Shown: positions 59,684 to 64,000 of the stretch, piece after piece
How the letters are laid out: each line of letters starts with the position of its first letter
How positions within the stretch are numbered: the stretch's first letter is position 1
Source of the DNA: JAMBLL01 sp964460075
Lineage (GTDB): Bacteria > Actinomycetota > Acidimicrobiia > Spongiisociales > UBA5794
Direction of reading: 5' to 3'
NCBI GenBank assembly: GCA_964460075.1
Contig: CAYWPC010000005.1
Span: 1 to 64,000, forward strand
DNA length: 64,000 bases
Position numbers and translations under genes: made by a program
The notes under the pieces: model-generated
Database searches by the model: none
What the model saw: the letters and a program-made list of their open reading frames with translations, nothing else
What the model was told of the DNA's origin: nothing

Positions 59684-61248
59684 CCCGGCTCGTCTCGGCA
59701 GATGCCGTCGTCACAGGCATCGGTGTCATCGGAAACGCCGTCCTCATCGATCACGGTAGGGTCGTCGCAACGGGCCAGAGGGAAGATCTCGCAACTTCAG
59801 GCATTCTGGAAGAGAGGTTCCCTGGCGCAACGATCATCCCAGGACTGAAAGACGCCCACATCCACGCCGTTGCGTTGGCTGCCCTACTGCGCGGATGCTC
59901 TCTCAAGTCAGCTGTCAACATCGCTGATCTCCAGAGCCGAATCGCTCGGTACGGCAAGACTCTTGCCCCGGGTATGCCCGTTGTCGCTATGAGGTTCGAC
60001 GATGAGGCCCTCGCAGAGCGACGGATACCGACCCGTTCGGATCTCGACAGGGCCGTTCCCAATCGGCCGACCGTTATCTACAGATACTGCGGCCACATAG
60101 CAGTTGCCAACTCGGCCGCACTTGTCGCGTCAGGCATCACGGATGCGACAAGGAACCCAACAGGCGGCGCGATCGACAGAGATGGCAACGGGGTTGCTAC
60201 CGGCGTCCTGCGCGAGGCCGCCGTTGGGCTTGTAGCGGGAGCACTCTCGAGAGCAGCGACCGTAACTCCTGACGACCTGGCGGACACGCTCGGCCGTCTC
60301 GCAGGTCTCGGAGTGACATCCATTGGAGCCATGATCGGTTATGGCGAGGCACCATCGGAGAGGCTCGAAGCCGAGGTCGAGCTGTGGCGAGATGTCGCCA
60401 AGCGACTCCCGGTCAAGGTTCACGGTTTCGTGATCGCCGATACACCAGATCGCCTCGAATCGTCGGCGAAGACGCTCACCGGAGCCGGGCAACGGCTCAG
60501 GTGGCTCGGTGTGAAGAGATTCTCCGATGGCAGCCTTGGGGGACACACCGCAGCCATGAGGGAACCGTACGCCGACGCCGAGACCACCGGCGTGCTTCGC
60601 CTGACGCCGTCCGACACCGAGGTGGCACGTCACAGCCTCAGACTCGGCGGCATGGTCGCTGTGCACGCGATCGGAGACCGTGCCATCGATCAGGTGCTCA
60701 ACCTCTTCGAAACGCTTCTCCTCGAAAGGGCTGACGCCGATGACCTGCGCATGGAGCACGCGTCGGTGATGAGCCCGAGTCAGATTGGTCGTCTCGCCGG
60801 AATGGGGTGTACAGCTGTTCTCCAACCTGCATTCCTGGCATCGGAATCAGCGTGGGTCGGGTCGCGTGTCGGACGTGATCGACTCTCGTGGCTGTACCCT
60901 TTCCGTTCACTCATGACAGCAGGGATACCTACCGCAGGATCGTCGGATTGCCCTGTCGAGCCTCCCCATCCACTCTGGGGGATGGCAGCCGCGATGGACC
61001 GGTACGGGATCAGTGAAACCGAGCGGCTGACCGGCCTCGAAGCACTTGCCCTGTTTACGTCAGGGTCTGCCAGGGCGTTACGTGAGCCACCCCCACTCTC
61101 CCCAGGATCCGCAGCCGACCTGGTTGTACTTGACGTCGACCCCGCAACGGCGAGTCCAACGGACATCCATTCAGCGGAGGTTCTCGACACGTATGTGGAT
61201 GGATCGCCGGTGGAGGTAGACCGGGCACGCGCAGCGTGGGCTCCCTAG
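59680..61248 (+). CDS. YtcJ-like amidohydrolase
   Basis: The 522-residue metal-dependent hydrolase of the Amidohydrolase_3 group has GLKDAHIHAVALA (metal His pair, about 61-73), the KRFSDGSLGGHTAAM segment (about 283-297), VAVHAIGDRAI (about 326-336), MEHASVM and the late GSSDCPVEPPHPLWG. It starts at GTG overlapping the IMPase stop. YtcJ-like enzymes often act on formamides or N-acyl compounds; the substrate here is not known. Coupling to a sugar-phosphate-type phosphatase gives no clear pathway. Confidence 0.87.
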   Translation: MTRLVSADAVVTGIGVIGNAVLIDHGRVVATGQREDLATSGILEERFPGATIIPGLKDAHIHAVALAALLRGCSLKSAVNIADLQSRIARYGKTLAPGMPVVAMRFDDEALAERRIPTRSDLDRAVPNRPTVIYRYCGHIAVANSAALVASGITDATRNPTGGAIDRDGNGVATGVLREAAVGLVAGALSRAATVTPDDLADTLGRLAGLGVTSIGAMIGYGEAPSERLEAEVELWRDVAKRLPVKVHGFVIADTPDRLESSAKTLTGAGQRLRWLGVKRFSDGSLGGHTAAMREPYADAETTGVLRLTPSDTEVARHSLRLGGMVAVHAIGDRAIDQVLNLFETLLLERADADDLRMEHASVMSPSQIGRLAGMGCTAVLQPAFLASESAWVGSRVGRDRLSWLYPFRSLMTAGIPTAGSSDCPVEPPHPLWGMAAAMDRYGISETERLTGLEALALFTSGSARALREPPPLSPGSAADLVVLDVDPATASPTDIHSAEVLDTYVDGSPVEVDRARAAWAP

Positions 61249-61293
61249 CACCTCGAAACCTGCGCATGAGAGGTCACACCGATGAGCGTGGGA

Positions 61294-62025
61294 TCAACCG
61301 CCGAGAAAGGCCTGACGCACCTCACGATTCTCGAGAAGTTCCTCACCTGTACCCGTAAACGTGCACTTCCCCAGCTCGATCACATAGCCACGATGACTCA
61401 CAGCGAGACCCTGTTTGGCGTTCTGCTCGATCATGAGGACGGTGAGGCCGATCTCGTCATTCAGACGCCGGATCGCCCCGAAGATCGACTTCGTGATCAC
61501 AGGGGCAAGGCCGGCGGACGGCTCATCCATGAGGACGAGGTCAGGCTCCCACATGAGAGCTCTCCCGATTTCGAGCATCCGTTGCTCTCCTCCGCTCATC
61601 GTGCCTGCCGACTGCCTTGACCGTTCTGCGAGTCTGGGAAATAGTTCGAGAACGTAGTCGATTCTCTCCTGAACACGATCACGATCCGGTTCCAAATACA
61701 TCCCCAGTTCGAGGTTCTCATACACCGTCATCTGCGGAAACACGCTGCGAAGCTGCGGCACGATCGTTATGCCTGCCCGCAACGCATCTTGAGGGCGCAC
61801 GTTCGTTATCTCCCGATCGTCGAACAGGATCCGCCCGGACCGCACGGGAAGGAAGCCGTATATGGCCTTGAACACGGTCGACTTTCCTGCCCCGTTCGGA
61901 CCAATCACGCAGACGATCTCTCCCTTGTGGACAGCGAGGTTGACTCCTTGGAGAATGTCCTCACCCTGGACATATCCTGCGTGGATCTCATGCACCTCGA
62001 GAAGCGGCTGACTGTTACTCCACAT
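61294..62025 (-). CDS. livF: Branched-chain-type ABC ATPase LivF (second system)
   Basis: The 243-residue ATPase has Walker A GPNGAGKST, Q-loop IVPQLRSVFPQMTVYENL, signature MSGGEQRMLEIGRAL, Walker B LVLMDEPSAGLAP and LMIEQN. GLAP identifies LivF. The start is ATG 62025, after GGAG and overlapping livG by 11 bases; ATGs at 62037 and 62046 are also in frame. It is the last gene of the second Liv cluster and faces the YtcJ-like gene. Confidence 0.92.
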   Translation of the reverse strand: MWSNSQPLLEVHEIHAGYVQGEDILQGVNLAVHKGEIVCVIGPNGAGKSTVFKAIYGFLPVRSGRILFDDREITNVRPQDALRAGITIVPQLRSVFPQMTVYENLELGMYLEPDRDRVQERIDYVLELFPRLAERSRQSAGTMSGGEQRMLEIGRALMWEPDLVLMDEPSAGLAPVITKSIFGAIRRLNDEIGLTVLMIEQNAKQGLAVSHRGYVIELGKCTFTGTGEELLENREVRQAFLGG

Positions 62026-62779
62026 CGAGATCTCCATCGTCGCCAAAGTACGCCTCGAGAACGCGCTCGTCGGCCTTGATCTCCTCTGGGGTGCCGTCTG
62101 CGAGCTTCCGGCCGTAATTCAGAACGATCACGCGTGAACACAGATCGCTGATGAACCGGATGTCGTGTTCCACGAGCAGCAGCGTGAGCCCGTTCTTGTT
62201 CAGCTCCCGGAGACGATCCTTGATCGTCTCGATCAGAGATGGGTTGACGCCCGAGGTGGCCTCGTCGAGCAGGATCATGTCGGGGTCCGGCATCATGGTC
62301 ATGCCGAGCTCCAAGAGCCGTCGTTGGCCCCCAGAGAGGGTCCCGGCCTTCGTCTTGAAGTGCGCCCCTAGCAGGAGAAAGTCTGCGATCTCGGTCGCTT
62401 TCCGATGCAGCGCAGGATCTGGCTTGGTGAAGCTCCGGTGTGTAGGGAGCAACCCCCACTGCTGACTCAACACGAGGTTCTCTTCGATCGTGAGGTCTCC
62501 GTACACCCTGATCACCTGGAAGGTCCGCGCCAGACCCATCCGCGCGATCTGGTACGGCTTCTTCGACTCGATATTCGTGCCCTTGAACTCAATCGAGCCG
62601 TCATCGATGTCGTGCACCCTCGTCAGACAGTTGAACAGGGTCGTTTTCCCACTTCCGTTCGGTCCGATCAAGCCGATGATCTCGCCCTCGCTGACGTGAA
62701 AGTCAACGCTGTCGACGGCGACGAGGCCTCCGAATCGTTTCGTGACGCCTCTGGCTTCAAGAATGCGCGGTGGGCTCAT
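62015..62779 (-). CDS. livG: Branched-chain-type ABC ATPase LivG (second system)
   Basis: The 254-residue ATPase has Walker A GPNGSGKTT, the LivG segment MGLARTFQVIRVYGDLTIEENL, signature LSGGQRRLLELGMTM, Walker B MILLDEATSGVNPS and VEHDI. Compared with most LivG, Glu-Pro after Walker B is Glu-Ala (DEATSG). It overlaps livM by 4 bases. Confidence 0.92.
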   Translation of the reverse strand: MSPPRILEARGVTKRFGGLVAVDSVDFHVSEGEIIGLIGPNGSGKTTLFNCLTRVHDIDDGSIEFKGTNIESKKPYQIARMGLARTFQVIRVYGDLTIEENLVLSQQWGLLPTHRSFTKPDPALHRKATEIADFLLLGAHFKTKAGTLSGGQRRLLELGMTMMPDPDMILLDEATSGVNPSLIETIKDRLRELNKNGLTLLLVEHDIRFISDLCSRVIVLNYGRKLADGTPEEIKADERVLEAYFGDDGDLDVE

Positions 62780-63813
62780 GACGACACCGACCGAGACTCG
62801 TCATCTGACACCTCTGCTGCGTCACCATCTGGTGGGGACCCACCAAAGCCTCTCCGCATGAGCCTGCCCAGGGTCGTTCCACCAGAACGATCCGAGAACG
62901 TGCCAATGATTCCTTCCGGTACCCACAGAATGATGGCAATCAGAATCGTTCCTTGAAAGATGAGGTGGTACTGGAGAAAGTTCGCCCAGATGAGATCTCG
63001 CAGCCAGAAAAGTACGACTGCACCAATCACGGGCCCCGCGACGGTTCCGAGTCCCCCAAGGATCACTGCGATGATCGCGTTCAGTGTCCTGGTGTCGACG
63101 AAAACGATGTCAGGATCGATGAACGTGTTCTGGTAGGCCCACAGCGCACCCACGAGCCCCGCGATCGCAGCGGAGAGTCCAAAGATCGTGATCTTGTGGA
63201 GCGTGGTGTTGATACCGCGCATGTCGGCACCGACCTCGTCTTCGCGGATGGCGATAAGGGTGAGCCCAAACTGTGTTCGGCGCAGCCACCATGTCAAGAG
63301 AACGACGAGAACAGCCAGCACCAGAGTCACATAGAAGAACAGCGGCCGGTTGAGGTACGGAGGGAGCGTCAAGCCGATGCCGCCTCCGGTGACGGGCTTG
63401 ACGATGCGCACGGTTTCGCGAACCGCAACGACCGTTGCGAGCATCGCAATCGAGAAGTAGCCACCCTTGAGGCGCAGCGTCGGAGCTCCGATGAGCAATG
63501 CTGCGATCAGCGTGACGCCTATGGCACCACCGACGGCGAAGGGAAAGGACCAACCAACCTTCGTCATCAGGACACCAGTGGCGTATGCACCGATTCCGAA
63601 CCACACGACATGTCCGAAGTCGACGTATCCAGTGAAACCACCTGTGAGATTCCAACTGCTCGCCAACGTGATCAACATGAACATCTGGGTGAAGCTGAAG
63701 AGCAGCGAGTTGGTCACGAAGCCGCCGTCGGTAGTGAACCGTTGAATGATCGGCAGAGCCGCGAGCCCGATCACGGCGACTGCGAAGAGGCCGAGTGACA
63801 CCTTCGTTTTCAT
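62776..63813 (-). CDS. livM: Branched-chain-type ABC permease LivM (second system)
   Basis: The 345-residue permease has SWNLTGGFTGYVDFGHVVWFGIGAYATG (key GYVDFGHVVWFGIGAYA, about 60-80), the coupling helix region AIREDEVGADMRGINTTLHK and GGLGTVAGPVIGA. The start is ATG 63813, four codons into the open frame, 8 bases after livH. It ends in an acidic cytoplasmic tail. Confidence 0.92.
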   Translation of the reverse strand: MKTKVSLGLFAVAVIGLAALPIIQRFTTDGGFVTNSLLFSFTQMFMLITLASSWNLTGGFTGYVDFGHVVWFGIGAYATGVLMTKVGWSFPFAVGGAIGVTLIAALLIGAPTLRLKGGYFSIAMLATVVAVRETVRIVKPVTGGGIGLTLPPYLNRPLFFYVTLVLAVLVVLLTWWLRRTQFGLTLIAIREDEVGADMRGINTTLHKITIFGLSAAIAGLVGALWAYQNTFIDPDIVFVDTRTLNAIIAVILGGLGTVAGPVIGAVVLFWLRDLIWANFLQYHLIFQGTILIAIILWVPEGIIGTFSDRSGGTTLGRLMRRGFGGSPPDGDAAEVSDDESRSVSS

Positions 63814-63821
63814 GGTATCCC

Positions 63822-64000
63822 TCACGATGTCGCCGCCTTGAGCCCGCCGAAGAGTCCTTGTGGTCGCATGACGAGCACGACAATGAGGATGACGAACGAC
63901 GACACGACGCCGACGTTCGTACCGACTCCAGGAATGAACGTGGCAAGGAGCACCTCGGTGATGCCGAGGAGCATGCCACCGAGTAGAGCGCCAATAATGC
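63822..64000 (-). CDS. livH: Branched-chain-type ABC permease LivH (second system), C-terminal part
   Basis: The last 58 residues of a LivH-type permease are present. They contain GALLGGMLLGITEVLLATF, the following PGVGTNVGVVSSFVILIVVLVMRPQGLFGG and a short end KAATS-stop (TGA at 63822-63824 on the minus strand). The gene begins beyond the right edge of the window. It is the upstream partner of livM in the second Liv operon; a binding-protein gene is presumably further upstream. Confidence 0.9.
   Translation of the reverse strand, partial: IIGALLGGMLLGITEVLLATFIPGVGTNVGVVSSFVILIVVLVMRPQGLFGGLKAATS

Overview
The window looks like a chromosomal segment of a moderately high-GC actinobacterium, probably near the Acidimicrobiia. 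This placement rests on gene order: dnaK-grpE-dnaJ-hspR, clpS beside a DUF2017 gene, separate purS/purQ/purL, and PadR next to a HAAS-domain protein. Many genes also carry a TAnnnT box 6-7 nt before the start codon, the actinobacterial leaderless signature. No tRNA, rRNA, CRISPR array or prophage was recognised. The window opens inside a Lys/Ala-rich protein tail and closes inside a LivH permease gene.

Layout: 0.2-2.4 kb, DUF4332, NTP-transferase-like, DUF2017, ClpS and small HTH genes on the minus strand. 2.5-7.6 kb, a DivIVA-like coiled-coil protein and the heat-shock operon. 7.7-12.6 kb, a fused 2-oxoacid dehydrogenase E1 coupled to hisC, then small genes. 12.7-15.3 kb, clpB with a recognisable HspR operator. 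15.3-21.4 kb, an MFS transporter, a PadR/HAAS-NfeD/SPFH membrane module, lgt and an M20 amidohydrolase. 21.4-26.9 kb, a polar amino-acid ABC transporter with oversized permeases. 27.2-38.0 kb, a purine run purA-purD-purE-purB | purC-purS-purQ-purL-amidase. It is interrupted between purB and purC by an antisense AbiEi/DUF559 nuclease-like gene bounded by two identical 54-bp palindromes. 38.0-38.9 kb, a decayed IS5-family element in the amidase C-terminus. 39.0-49.4 kb, an SRPBCC gene and a nine-gene TetR-headed operon (hydrolase, branched-chain-type ABC importer, atypical KAS III-like enzyme, acyl-CoA ligase). 49.5-56.9 kb, rhomboid protease, purF-purM, DUF4389 and DUF4349 genes, a dienoyl-CoA-isomerase-like crotonase, and an aminotransferase behind a short leader ORF. 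57.0-64.0 kb, a zinc-finger-like mini-protein, an Lnt homologue with Ser at the nucleophile position, an inositol-monophosphatase-like gene, a YtcJ-type amidohydrolase and a second Liv importer.

The genes fall into four themes: protein quality control (DnaK system, ClpB, ClpS, HspR), de novo purine synthesis (ten pur genes; purN, purH and purK not seen), uptake and breakdown of amino acids and acyl compounds (Aap, two Liv systems, CoA ligase, crotonase), and lipoprotein maturation (lgt, lnt). Points most worth a second look: the palindrome-bounded nuclease-like cassette in the purine run, the HAAS-NfeD fusion, the Cys-to-Ser Lnt, the repeated leaderless-start signal, the HspR operator at clpB, and the TetR-liv-KAS III operon.
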